DNA of 64,000 nt from Orthosia cruda (lineage: Eukaryota > Arthropoda > Insecta > Lepidoptera > Noctuidae): positions 372,001 to 436,000 of the forward strand of contig OZ059825.1 of assembly GCA_964057195.1 (NCBI GenBank), read 5' to 3'. The first letter of the stretch is position 1; each line of letters begins with the position of its first letter. Below are positions 45,765 through 57,036 of this stretch, one piece after another. A model generated the notes under the pieces. The model saw only the letters and a list, made by a program, of their open reading frames with translations. It made no database searches and had not been told where the DNA came from. The position numbers and the translations under genes were made by a program.

Positions 45765-48700
45765 GTGGCCCAAGCAAACCTACAACGAAAGGATCTGGCA
45801 ACGACCGAACTCTTTTTAGAGGCCAGTAAAAGGAAGATCGCATGGGCGCTTATCCAGGAGCCGTACGTGGGGGGGGCGCGAGGTATGAAGATCTACCGAG
45901 GTTCGCGAATCTACCAGTGCGAGGTTGATGGAAGTGGGAGGGTAAAAGCGGCAATTGCCGTCTTTGATGATGACCTGGACGTCATTCCCTACCCGAAACT
46001 CACCACAAACAACATCGTTGTGGTGGGGATCTGGACCAAAGCCTGGGAGATCGCAGTAGTTTCTTACTAATTCGAGCCAGACCAACCCATAGGGCCATAC
46101 CTGGACCAGTTGACCCGGATCAAATCGGAAGTGGCCACCGGTAGATTGCTAATAGGCGGCGACGCGAACGCCAAGAGTCCTTGGTGGGGCAGCATCATCG
46201 AAGACTCCAAGGGCGAGGAAATGTCCGGAACCCTGGAGGACTTAGAGCTTCAGGTACTGAACACTGGTGACGCTCCCACATTTGACACAATCAGAAGTGG
46301 TCGAGTGTATAAAAGCCATGTGGACGTCACGGCATGCTCGCTCGACCTTTTTGACCTGGTGGACGGCTGGCGGGTCGACACAGGAGCAACATCCTCGGAC
46401 CATAACACCATATTTTTTGAAATAAAAGTTAAAAGGGAAAGGGGGATGCATATTTGTAGGACCACCAGAATATTCAATACTAGGAAAGCAGATTGGCAAT
46501 TATTTAAAATTAAATTGGGGGAACTTATAATTGAAAACAATATTAACGTAGAATCAATAGCTAATATAAACAGTAAAGATATTTTAGAAAAAACAGTAGT
46601 TAAACTCAGTAATGTCATAGTAGAAGCATCCCAACTAGCAATTCCTAAGGTCAATCGTAAAGTAAAACTAGCTTGTCCATGGTGGTCCGAGGAGCTCACT
46701 GTGAAGAAGAAGGAGTTTACCAGACTTAAGAACCGCATCCGCAATGCCGCGCCGGTCCGGCGAGCGAAGGTCGTCGACGCGTACCTTAAGGCCAAAGAAG
46801 AATACGAGATGCTAGCAAAGAGCGCCCAATTCGCCAGTTGGAAGGAGTTCTGCCGGAAACAGGATCGGGAAGGGGTCTGGGAGGGCATCTTCAGGGTGAT
46901 TGGTAGGACCGCCAGAAGGCAGGAGGAACTGACCCTATGCAGCGATGGTGTATTCCTCAACCCAAGTGAATCGGCCGCCCTACTTGCAGATACGTTCTAC
47001 CCCGAAGACAGAGTAGACCAGGACAACGCTGACCACAGGCGAATTAGAGAAGCGGCCAGTCGAGTAAATGAGTGGGTTTATGATGAATATCATGATCCAC
47101 CATTTACCTCGCTGGAGCTGAAGACCGCCGTGGCAGGTTTCAATCCGAAAAAGGCACCAGGAGGGGATGGACTGACGTCTGATATCTGCAGTCGTGCGAT
47201 CCACCAGGACCTGGATGCGTTCCTTGCCCTCTACAATAAGTGCCTTAACTTGGCACACTTCCCGAACATCTGGAAGGAGGCCACAGTCGTGGTCCTCAGA
47301 AAACTGGGCAAGGACGATTACCTAAACCCCAAGGCATACAGACCAATAGGTCTACTGCCGGTTCTGGGGAAGGTCCTGGAGAGGATGGTAGTAGCGCGTT
47401 TAAAATGGCAGCTTGTACCGCGGTTTAGTACTCGCCAGTTTGGTTTTATGCCCCAGAGAAGCACTGAGGACGCCCTCTATAAGCTAGTGAAGCACGTACA
47501 GGACAAGTTGAGGCTGAAGAAGCTAATTGTCCTGGTGTCGCTGGATATAGAGGGAGCCTTCGATAGTGCTTGGTGGCCAGCCATCAAGGTCAGACTGGCT
47601 GAGGAAAAGTGCCCGGTGAACATAAGAAGGCTGCTAGACAGCTACCTCGACAGTAGGAAAGTCAAGCTTCGTTACGCTGGGGAGGAATGCACGCGAGTGA
47701 CTAGCAAGGGCTGTGTTCAAGGGTCAATAGGTGGTCCCATCCTGTGGAATCTCATCCTAGACCCACTATTGCAGGAACTGGAACAGCGCGGCATCTTCGT
47801 GCAGGCGTTCGCCGATGACATCGTCTTGGTTCTGGATGGGGACTCAGCGACCGAAGTTTCAACATCTGCCAATGCAGCCCTCACCCTTGTTCAGAGTTGG
47901 GGCGTCAAAAACAAGCTGAGGTTCGCACCGCACAAAACCTGTGCGATGGTCGTAACCAACAAGCGCAAGTATGATACCCCAAGGCTGAGCATGGCCGGGG
48001 TCGACATCGGTATGGTTAAGAAGATGAAGTTGTTGGGTCTAACCATAGACGAGAAGCTCACCTTCAACGAGCACACCGCGAACGTCTGCAGGAGGGCAGC
48101 TAACATTTATAAGCAGCTGTCCCGTGCCGCTAAAGTAAGTTGGGGATTGGACGCACAGATCATACACACAATCTACACTGCTATGATTGAGCCTATAATA
48201 ACGTACGCGGCCGCAGCCTGGGCTCCCGCTACGAAGAAGCTGGGAATACGGAAGAAGCTAGGCTCGGTCCAACGAGGGTTCGTCCAGAAGATCTGTAAAT
48301 CTTACCGTACTGTCTCCCTGAACTCGGCACTGGTACTGTCCGGAATACTACCTCTAGATCTGCGCATACAGGAGGCAGCCGCCCTGTATGAAGCGAGGAG
48401 AGGGTCATCCCGGTTTGTGCCAGGAGATAGGGAGATCGAAAGTGCGGTAAGGTTTGCAGAGGCTCCTCATCCAGCTACGCAGATGCCCCTGGAGTTCATG
48501 TGCCTGGCAGACCAACAGTCGCTAGACAGCAACAATGTGCAGACGGTGCGAATCTTCACCGACGGCAGCAAGATTGAGGGAAAGGTCGGAGCCGCATTAT
48601 CCATATGGGATAATGATGGCGAAGTCCGGAAGCTCAAACTTAGCTTAGCCGCGTACTGCACAGTCTACCAGGCGGAACTCCTGGCCATCTGTAAAGCGAC

Positions 48701-49409
48701 GGACGTGATACTCGCGCGGCAAGAGACGAGCTATGGTTTGTACAGCGACTCAATGTCAGCATTGGAGACGCTTGCAAACCATGGCTCTCTCCATCCCCTG
48801 GCGGTTCACGCGCGCGCCAATTTGGCTCAAGCCCTGGGCCAGAGCAAAGCTGTGTCTTTGTTCTGGGTCAAGGCCCACGCGGGCCTGCCGGGGAATGAGC
48901 GAGCGGACGAGTTAGCAAAGGAAGCAGCATTGTCGTTACGGAGGAAGCCGGACTACGACCAGTGTCCGGTTTCATTCATCAAGCGACAGATCCGTTTGGA
49001 ATCGCTTGATGAATGGAACCGAAGATATGTGTCGGGCGAGACAGCCTCTGTGACGAAAATGTTTCTTCCGGATGCCATAGCGGCTTTCCGTATTATAAAA
49101 CAGGTGCGGCCGACCGGCGTTCTCACGCAGGTTTTGACGGGGCACGGCGGGTTCTCTGAATACTTGAATCGCTTCAAGTGTAAGGAGAGCCCATCGTGCG
49201 TCTGCGATCCAGGCGTGGCAGAGACTGTCCAGCACATACTTGTAGATTGCCCGTTATTTATTAGGGAACGCTACCAACTCGAATGTGAGCTGGACAGGAG
49301 ACTGACGAAGGAGAGCCTGCATGGGCTCATGAGTAAGCAACACAGGGAAAAGTTCCTGGTGTACTGTGTTCATGTGGCTTCCACCGTTATTGCACGAAAC
49401 CGAAGTTGA
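45765..49409 (+). pseudogene. LINE ORF2: endonuclease, RT, RNase H (one stop)
   Basis: A single frame from 45765 with one TAA at 46068-46070, then 1099 codons open. Endonuclease: WALIQEPYVGG, GGDANAKSPWWG (near 46157) and SSDHNTIFF. RT: APGGDGLTSDI (near 47155), VSLDIEGAFDSAWW, GCVQGSIGGPILWNL and QAFADDIVLVLDG (catalytic FADD near 47809). RNase H: IFTDGSKIEGKVGAA (near 48555), QAELLAICKATD, LYSDSMSALE and AHAGLPGNERADELAK. The C terminus has CVCDPGVAETVQHILVDC. RNase H argues for a LOA- or I-like position near R1. It overlaps neither ORF1 nor the satellite. Confidence 0.92.
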
Positions 49410-49885
49410 AGCGGCACTATGCTTCACTAGTATTATAAGAATATTTGTAAGAAGCATAGAATAGCACGCACAAAACTGCAATGACGAACGGTGCACTGGG
49501 GTAGTACCTAGCAACAACAGATTGTCTGTATGGTGAAAAGCACTGTTGTGCTTCTCATCCCTATTTGTAAGGCACTATTTATATAATTTTGATATTTTCC
49601 TGTGATATATATATTCTGACTGTAATAAATAGCACTTTTGTACATTGTATTTATTAACAGCACTTCTTGCACATTTGTAATTTTCTGTTTGTATATTAGC
49701 ACTCTTGTCTTTTGACCCAATTTTAATAAATAAAGCTGCCTTTACATAATTAAGAAAGTGGGATTCCCACCCACCGTATACAAGAGATGTAAGCAAGAAG
49801 AACAATTAGTATGAAGAATGAAAGTACGAGAGGCATGAAAGAGGAATGGAATGAAAGGATTTGCACAGAATAGGCGCCAACTTTG
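49410..49885 (+). other. 3' UTR of the R1/LOA-type LINE
   Basis: Similar to 39179-39590 for most of its length. It contains several 'agcactttt'-like repeats and ends with 'gcacagaataggcgccaact' then 'ttg', directly followed by the satellite. There is no A-tail here, unlike the truncated copy. Confidence 0.75.
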
Positions 49886-50671
49886 TACCCTACCTACCCT
49901 GCCTACCCTACCTACCCTACCTACCCTAGCTACCCTACCTACCCTGCCTACCCTACCTACCCTACCTACCCTACCTACCCTACCTACCCTACCTACCCTA
50001 CCTACCCTACCTACCCTACCTACCCTACCTACCCTACCTACCCTACCTATCCTACCTACCCTACCTACCCTACCTACCCTACCTACCCTACCTACCCTAC
50101 CTACCCGACCTACCCGACCTACCCGACCTACCCTACCTACCCTACCTGCCCTACCTGCCCTACCTGCCCTACCTGCCCTACCTGCCCTACCTGCCCTACC
50201 TGCCCTACCTGCCCTACCTGCCCTACCTGCCCTAACTGCCCTAACTGCCCTACCTGCCCTACCTGCCCTACCTGCCCTAACTGCCCTAACTGCCCTAACT
50301 GCCCTAACTGCCCTAACTGCCCTAACTGCCCTACCTGCCCTACCTGCCCTACCTGCCCTACCTGCCCTACCTGCCCTAACTGCCCTAACTGCCCTACCTG
50401 CCCTACCTGCCCTACCTGCCCTACCTGCCCTACCTGCCCTACCTGCCCTAACTGCCCTACCTGCCCTACCTGCCCTACCTGCCCTACCTGCCCTACCTGC
50501 CCTACCTGCCCTACCTGCCCTACCTGCCCTACCTGCCCTACCTGCCCTACCTGCCCTACCTGCCCTACCTGCCATACCTGCCCTACCTGCCCTACCTGCC
50601 CTACCTGCCCTACCTGCCCTACCTGCCCTACCTGCCCTACCTGCCCTACCTACCCTACCTACCCTACCTAC
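49886..50671. repeat. 9-bp satellite array with variant blocks, about 87 units
   Basis: Begins as (TACCCTACC)n, changes to a CCCGACCTA block at 50101-50130, then from 50147 to about 50643 to units with TGCCC in place of TACCC. These include runs with 'ctaactgcc' (near 50233, 50277-50330, 50376, 50448), before returning to TACCCTACC at the end. Block-wise sharing of variants indicates local amplification. The long frames on both strands (275-279 codons) are artefacts of the period of nine. Confidence 0.97.
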
Positions 50672-51164
50672 GCTTGTATATTTGACTTAGTGTGGAGGCG
50701 CACGGCATGACAGAATGAAGACACACATGTCATGTGAAGAGTTTGACACAGAGCGGCGCGTTTAGTTCATAGTCCTCGGAGGAAGTCGCCTCCAAATGAA
50801 AAAAGTTGTTTCAATATCGCTACAACGTACAAGTTTCTATTAAATGCGCTTCGTTCGTCTTCCGAACTGTTTTCATTTCGGTCGCGTACTTGCAAACAAA
50901 TTGCTTATTATAAACTTTAATTTGTTTGGTACTGTCGAGTCGCGCGGCCTACCCACACGTCACACGCGTCGCACATTCACACACGGTGTCTACATCAGAA
51001 ACGCATCATTATTATGGAAACAAGCCCTTCGAGTTCTCATGTCAGTAGTAGACGCACATGTTGTAACATAGGCTATAAGATATTTTCAGAAAACTTTGAT
51101 AATCTTATGAAAATTGCAATAATGTAACCCAAAGTAGCAAAATTTTGGCGTTAAATTAATTATT
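50672..51164. other. No assignable gene
   Basis: Mixed-composition DNA right of the satellite. The 75-residue frame at 50844 has no recognisable domain. Confidence 0.35.
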
Positions 51165-51797
51165 TGGCGTGCACTAAGAAAACGATTGATGATAAAACTA
51201 TATAACAAAATACCAAACTCCATAAAAACGCTACCATTTTCTAGATTTAAAAATAATTTGACGAGGTTTCTAATTGAAAAGTGCTTTTATAGTGTGCATG
51301 AGTTTTTGGATTATAAATTGTAAGTTTTTATTTTTTATTTTTTTATATTGCTCGGTAATTTTTAAATTATGATTGTTATTATTTTGTCATTGGTTTATTA
51401 TTTTATGGCGAATTTCGCCCATTATTGACATTTATGATTATTATCTTTATTATTATTTAAATTGTTATTATTCTGTGTTTGTTTATTATTATTGTGTGGT
51501 GAATCTCTCCCATTATTGACATTATTAATATTGACACTTGTGATTATCTTTATAAATTTTTTCATATTATATTGACATTTATTTAATTCAATAATACGAT
51601 TTTAATGGGCTTATCTGTTTAGTGACTGCATGATTATGGTCAATAACAATTTTTAATAAAATGTGTCACTCTATTTTATATTTGCACGCCGAAATTAAAG
51701 GCAGAATAAGAGAACAATTTTGTACTTTTTACCAACTTTCTGTACCTTATTTATGCAAATAAATGTATTTTGATTTTTTTTTTTTTTTTTTTTGATA
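51165..51797 (+). mobile_element. LINE 3' fragment
   Basis: 51170-51330 reads RKRLMIKLYNKIPNSIK, then RFKNNLTRFLIEKCFYSVHE and FLDYKL-stop. This is the C-terminal end of a jockey/CR1-group ORF2. An AT-rich 3' UTR follows and ends 'aaatgtattttgat' before a T-run (51775-51795). Everything upstream is missing, as expected for a severe 5' truncation. Confidence 0.7.
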
Positions 51798-52299
51798 CAT
51801 AAAAAATATGTACTACATGATTACTACAACAAAGTCTGCGAGAGATTATTACACCAGGTTCCATAATTTTTGAAACCAAAAACAATAATAGTATGATGAA
51901 ACCCATTGGAAAATGAAGAGAAGATAGCAAAAAATAAAGGAAAAATAATTGGGTGAGTTTTTAAGGGTGTAAACGGATTATCTGGATTTCCAACAAACCT
52001 ACAAGTCCTATGGAAAAAGTGAAATGGCAAAGTTGTACGTAATAAAAAGGTCTACAACTTTTGTATTTACACTTTATACACATAACCTCAAAAAGTACTC
52101 TCTCAATACACGTAAGTATGTGAAAAATTCAAATAACCAAGTTTTTGGTTATTTAATTTTATATTTTACAATCGTTTTTTGTCACTAAAATTGGTGAAAA
52201 CTGACCTTTGTATGTCCCAAACACACAGTATTTTTATTGATTCAAAATATTTATTTTTCACCTTATTTTAAGTTAATATCGGCAAAAGCACCCTGATCT
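51798..52299. other. No assignable gene
   Basis: AT-rich with no coding or repeat signal that I can support. Confidence 0.35.
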
Positions 52300-52592
52300 T
52301 CAAGCGAATATTCTCACGTCAAAATACCTGCTGTACGAGCTGCTGATATGCATTTTTTTAGTTTTTACCTGAACAAGCATTTGGTAATACACCGATTACC
52401 TGTGTACATTCGCTGACTAGGCTATTGCGCCCACTACTAGTAACCTACTTTATGTATTATATAATTTAAAGTTTTTAACAAATAAACTCTCAAACATTAA
52501 CGGACACATAACAGTGATTTCATTTCCTGTACACATCCCGTGTGATTCGTCCACCTACATACCAAATCTCAGTGTACGGAGTTACTGCACGT
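52300..52592 (+). repeat. Possible LTR end before BEL/Pao gag
   Basis: An AT-rich stretch with 'aataaa' near 52486, ending in 'cgtacatttatagtccttcg'. The position just upstream of a gag leader, where 'gtccttcgagccggatcatc' sits at a primer-site-like spot, suggests an LTR. No partner LTR was found, so the boundaries are guesses. Confidence 0.3.
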
Positions 52593-54283
52593 ACATTTAT
52601 AGTCCTTCGAGCCGGATCATCACTACTGGATCCAACAGTCCTGCAAGTCGCACAGGCACGAAGGGTTTCAACTTAAGATAGCGAATCGGTTTGGCTGGTC
52701 TTCCACAAGCAGATCGCCCCAAACAGATTGAGAAGGCACATTATATCGTACGGAGAGATTCCTTCGGACCCTGCGATCGCTACAGGAAACATCAACATTT
52801 GGTGGTTCGGGAACAATTATTACATCCTAACAATTCAACAGCGAAGTCAACAGAGCTAACGTCCATCAACAATACACATACATACCTACAACAACTATGG
52901 ACGCTAGACAACAAGAACTTCTTAAGCGGCAGGGAATCATTGCAAAAGGCATCCGGAAAATTGGTCTCAACTTCGGAAAGGATGGCCCTGACCGCAAGAA
53001 TGCAACATACATCAGAGGTAGACTGGATACCCTTCAGGCGCACTGGAACGATTTCGAGATGAATCATGGCGTGCTACAGGGCGCCACAGACCGGACCGAC
53101 ATATACTACACTACATAAAAAACTTTTTGCAAAAAAATACTACCGACTTCCAAATACAAAACTACAAAGTGAAAAATAACTTAATTTTTTGAAGTCGGTG
53201 TCTTTCGTAGGTACCATTTTTTTGCGTTATGGACACCGACTTCAAAAAATTAAGTTATTTTTCACTTTGTAGTTTTGTATTTGGAAGTCGGTAGTATTTT
53301 TTTGCAAAAAGTTTTTTATTTTTCACTTTTTAGTTGTACGTACCTAATAGGCAAGTTAGTAAGGGAACTATTTCGCCAGAATAGATTTAATGAAACTTGA
53401 ACATAACCGGTGAAAGGAGAGATCTGCTTACCCCTTAAGAGCGAACTGGCGTGATGTTATGTTATGAAATGTTATAAACAACAAACAGACATGCGATTGC
53501 AGCAATCTCGAGAGATTTGCCGTTATTTATTGAAGAGTTCTGTTGTATATCTCCGAAGTTCTTCATCAGATCTTCACCAAATTAAAATGGGACCAATTTC
53601 GGAACATACCTTTTCAAACAAAAAAAGAATTTTCAAAATCGGTCCACAATTGACGGAGTAATCGGTGAACATACACAAAAAAAAAAAAAAAAAAAACTAA
53701 CATGAAGTCGAACATAGAACCTCCTCCTTTTTGGAAAGTCGGTTTAAAAGTATATGACCGGGACAAGACGGAATACTCAAACATACAACATAAGCTGCAA
53801 ACATGACCTACCTACACTGCGGAACCTGTGAGTCACCAAAGTGAAGACAACAAAAATACTGGAGTACTTTCAAAATCGGACGAGCTCAAAACTCAACAAG
53901 CAATTAACTTCAGAGCCTTCTCACGTTTTACCCACAACTTGTGTACTGCTGACATTATCGAGAAATGGGTCATACAAGACAAGCTTAGGATCCTCGTAGA
54001 ATCTCGTTAGAGGGTGATTGATGAAGTACACTGACAGCTCGATAACATTCTCGTCGGTAGAGAGTGCAGAAAGCGAAATCTTAACCGCAAGCTCAATCTG
54101 GCTGTCCAACAACGTGACAGTGCGCCGAAGATCGAAATACAAGAATTTTCTGGCAGTTACACACAGTGGCCAACATTTCTCGATCTATACTCTACGGTTA
54201 TTCACAACAACCCTTTCCTCTCGAAGGGGCAGAAGATGCAACACCTGAAAGGGAAGTTGAAAGGGGAGGCTGAGCGACTTGTG
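52593..54283 (+). pseudogene. BEL/Pao-type Gag remnant, interrupted by a foldback repeat
   Basis: ATG 52897 opens MDARQQELLKRQGIIAKGIR and LDTLQAHWNDFEMNHGVLQG. The frame is cut at 53116 by the foldback element and resumes at 53750 with VYDRDKTEYSNIQHKLQT. After stops come FSRFTHNLCTADIIEKWVIQ, and then IEIQEFSGSYTQWPTFLDLY with MQHLKGKLKGEAERLVQHL (54130-54290). The last block is the DUF1759 gag core of BEL/Pao elements. It ends at about 54283, where LINE sequence begins. No protease or pol follows on this strand. Confidence 0.75.
53117..53748. repeat. Foldback repeat, copy 2, with perfect 86-nt arms
   Basis: 53117-53202 and 53232-53317 are exact reverse complements, separated by a 29-nt loop; the arm ends are 'aaaaaactttttgc' and 'gaagtcggtgtc'. 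The right part (53318-53748) contains 'acctaataggcaagtt', an A-run (53677-53695) and a terminal 'cctcctcctttttgg' block. Both ends are shared with 1104-1356. It codes for nothing and inserted into the BEL gag. Confidence 0.9.
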
Positions 54284-54779
54284 CAACATTTGCCTGGACA
54301 GGACTATTATCGCTAATAAGCCTGATATAGTGGTGGTGGACCGAATCGAGAGGCGTGCAATGATTGTTGACATAACTATCCCGCATGACGGGAACCTCGT
54401 GAAAGCCGAGAAAGATAAGCAAATCAAGTATCTTGACTTGGCTCGCGAGGTTGTCGACATGTGGGATGTGGATACAGCGATCATTGTACCGATAGTCGTG
54501 TCAGCCCATGGCTTAATAGCCAGGAGCCTCGACCAACACCTTAGGAGGCTCTCGTTAGGCGGCTGGGTCAAGGGCCTGATCCAGAAAGCAGTACTGCTGG
54601 ACACGGCTCGTATTGTTAGGAGGTTCCTCTCTCTGGAGCCCTGACCGCCGGTAGCTTGGACCCTGATCCCGATACCGGTGGTCCTCTAGTTTTTATATTT
54701 TTAAATGTTTTTCTTTTTTGTGTGTGTTTTGTAAAAATATTTAAAAATGTAATCAATAAGAAAAAAGTTGAATAAAAGA
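54284..54779 (+). pseudogene. LINE C-terminal fragment (unclassified clade)
   Basis: 121 codons (54279-54644): DRTIIANKPDIVVVDRIERR, AMIVDITIPHDGNLVKAEKD, KQIKYLDLAREVVDMWDVD and ARIVRRFLSLEP-stop. The spacing of 'PDIVVVD' and 'VDI' resembles a PD-(D/E)xK nuclease core, as found at the C terminus of restriction-like-endonuclease LINEs. I recognise it as a common retroelement tail but cannot name the clade. It begins inside BEL gag, consistent with a 5'-truncated insertion. Its 3' UTR ends near 54779. Confidence 0.6.
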
Positions 54780-54982
54780 CAAAATAATAAAGCGGAAAGC
54801 GGTACTCCTGGACACGGCGCGTATTGTTCGGAGGTTCCTCTCTCAGGAGCCCTGACCACCGGTAGCTTGGAGCTGTGCACGATACCGGTGGGCTACTATT
54901 TTTATAGTTTTAAATGTGTTTTTTATTTGTTTTATAAGCCAATATTTAAAAATGTAAAAATAAAAACATTAATTGAATAAAG
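54584..54982 (+). repeat. Direct duplication of a LINE 3' end
   Basis: 54584-54779 and 54795-54982 are homologous: both run from 'gtactSctggacacgg' through the stop and 'gataccggtgg' to 'gaataaa', with scattered differences. The second lacks everything upstream. This is either a tandem second insertion or a local duplication. Confidence 0.8.
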
Positions 54983-55719
54983 GGAATAATAATAACAAAT
55001 GCTAGCATAAATTATCAATTAAAATGTCAAAAACAAATAATAATTATAATGTGTCAGTCAGGTATTCGTTCACCGTTGTTAAATACAGGTCTTCGGGTCC
55101 CAAGCCAGGAGATAAACACCGGGGCCCATAACGGCGTTGGGACTCCTGGACCCTTTCTGAACCTGTATCGCATGAAACTGCCGTAACGCAGCAGGGGAAA
55201 GCTAGGGGATTTGCTCCTTATTGGGAGATATACTGGTTCCTACTTCGGGTGTAAGTAAGGTGTTATTGGCACTTACCTGGGACTCCTGCGGTAGGCCCCT
55301 GGGGGTTGATCAATATCGTGCCGTGCCAGGAGATTAGGGATAGGAGAATATATATAATATTAGGACGATAAGGAATAAACTGACGGCTGTCTGGACCGAA
55401 GGCTCCGGCGTCCACCAGGCTGAGCACGTTCCCCGCAAAAGCACTTCGATGTGCGTGAAATATATTTAAAACCGACTTCGCGGGCGCCCCACAAACCGAT
55501 TGCGAATGGCGGGCGCAATTACCGATTACAATGGGCGAAACACATCTCGATTAGATATGTTTCCACAAAACCCCGAATTCACCGTGTGCTCACTACCAAT
55601 TTTCGTTTCCGACTCTTCTCAAGTGTCAGCTGTCAATCAAAAGCTGTCAAATCGTTGACAGCCCACTCACATGGTGTTGCAATTAAATATCAAATAGTGA
55701 ACGAAACGTTTGGTTCCAA
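54983..55719. other. Repeat-like region, unclassified; may contain the LTR of the inverted BEL element
   Basis: 55080-55330 is GC-rich with several inverted motifs ('gggactcctg' / 'caggag') and no reading frame. On minus, a purine-rich gacgggggaa near 55727-55736 precedes TGTTTGGAACCAAAC. So 55719 leftward may be the 3' LTR of the BEL/Pao pol remnant. No second copy in the window confirms it. Confidence 0.35.
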
Positions 55720-55779
55720 ACATTCCCCCGTCTCGGACATAAGGAGTTATGTCCGCTAACAAATGGGCAAGCGTGCTAA

Positions 55780-57006
55780 ATTGCCACTGCTCGCTTCAAA
55801 ATGGAATCTCCGACCATGACCTTTGCAACTCTGGGATCTCCGTCAGACCCATAGAATAAATCTACAATGCGTCCACGACGCCAATACAAAGGCAACAAAT
55901 TAGGTTCTTTAACAAATAGAAGGTCTCCGACTTTGGGAGGGTCAGTTTTGTCAGTACACTTAACGCGCTGCTACAAAATATGCAAGTACTCTAAAGACCA
56001 ACGATGCCAGAAACTTTGTGACATCTGTTGAAGCAATTCAAAACGCGTCAATTGCGAAGATTTAATTTCCCTGAAGGAGTATTCCGGCAGGGCGTTGAGG
56101 GGCTGACCAATCAAAAAATTACCAGGGGTCATTACTTCCAGGTCATTTGGGTCTGAGGAGATCGGACAGAGAGGTCGCGAATTGAGGACGGCCTCAACTT
56201 TACAAAATACCGTAACAAGTTCCTCAAATGTGAAAATAGTTTCACCAACAACACGGCGGAGAAGCGGTTTTGCTACTTTCACAATGTTTTCAACAATGCC
56301 ACCCCAATGTGGGCACACTGTTGGGTCAAATTGCCAATTAATTCCCATTTGCGCCATGGAAAATCTCAAATTCTGTTTATCCTTATTTAGATAATTACAA
56401 ATATCATTTAAATATCTATCAGCGCCCTTATAATTAGTACCCTTATCGGAACGAATCAAAGATGGTAGTCCTCGGCGGGAAACAAATCTACCTAGCGCTG
56501 TAACAAACGCATCTGTACTGAGGGTAGTTACAAGTTCCAAGTAAACCACCTTGGAGGCCAGACAAACGAACACACACAAGTAGGCCTTGACAGCCTTGGC
56601 GTTCCGAAGTTGAGAAGTCTTCACCAAGAAGGGACCAGCGAAATCGGTTCCGACCGAAGCAAATGGTCTGCTCTCCGTCACTCGGTCGGATGGCAAATCA
56701 CCCATTATGGGTTGAGTGGGAGCAGCCTTCAACTTATAGCACTTTAAAGATGATGCCACGAATAGTGCGTCTGGCCGACAAAATCCAAAATTCACGCTGC
56801 AAAATGGTAACGAAGGCGTTGCAACCGGCGTGTGCGTTATTAATGTGTCGGTCGGACACCAACAATTTCACCAACGCTCCTCCTTTAGGGAGCAACAAAG
56901 GATGGCGAGCACCATAAGGCAAGTTCGAATTCCGCAGTCGTCCTCCGACTCGGAGCAAACCAGATTGGTCTAGGAATGGATTAAGACGAGCGATTGAGCC
57001 TCTCAA
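55780..57006 (-). pseudogene. BEL/Pao integrase
   Basis: The first frame (57006-56734) has LLRVGGRLRNSNLPYGARHP and HINNAHAGCNAFVTIL, the HHCC zinc domain. The main frame (56795-55971) shows FASVGTDFAGPF (first Asp), SLIRSDKGTNYKGADR (second Asp) and HWGGIVENIVKVAKPLLRR (Glu). LEVMTPGNFLIGQPL and the SFWHRWSLEYL block typical of BEL integrases follow. After a stop, DPPKVGDLLFVKEPNLLPLY and YWRRGRIVDL continue to about 55780. All three catalytic acids are visible, but frames are broken. Confidence 0.9.
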
Positions 57007-57036
57007 AGCTGAGCATTTCTTCAGGGCTTCAATAGT

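Larger units (their letters stand above)
42673..49885 (+). mobile_element. R1/LOA-type LINE embedded in the satellite
   Basis: A 7.2-kb non-LTR element with a 1.6-kb 5' UTR, ORF1 with zinc knuckles, ORF2 with endonuclease, RT and RNase H, and a 3' UTR. The same 9-bp satellite, same strand, lies on both sides. Coding damage is limited to one frameshift in ORF1 (a C11 run) and one stop in ORF2. The exact 5' end is inferred from the end of the satellite. Confidence 0.9.

Noticed and set aside
39694..50671. True telomere or CRISPR array
   Set aside because: The unit is 9 bp, not the insect TTAGG, and has no spacers; LINEs and other repeats continue on both sides.
49742..50710. Three 275-279-codon frames of simple repeats, including one on the minus strand
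   Set aside because: Same artefact in the second satellite array.
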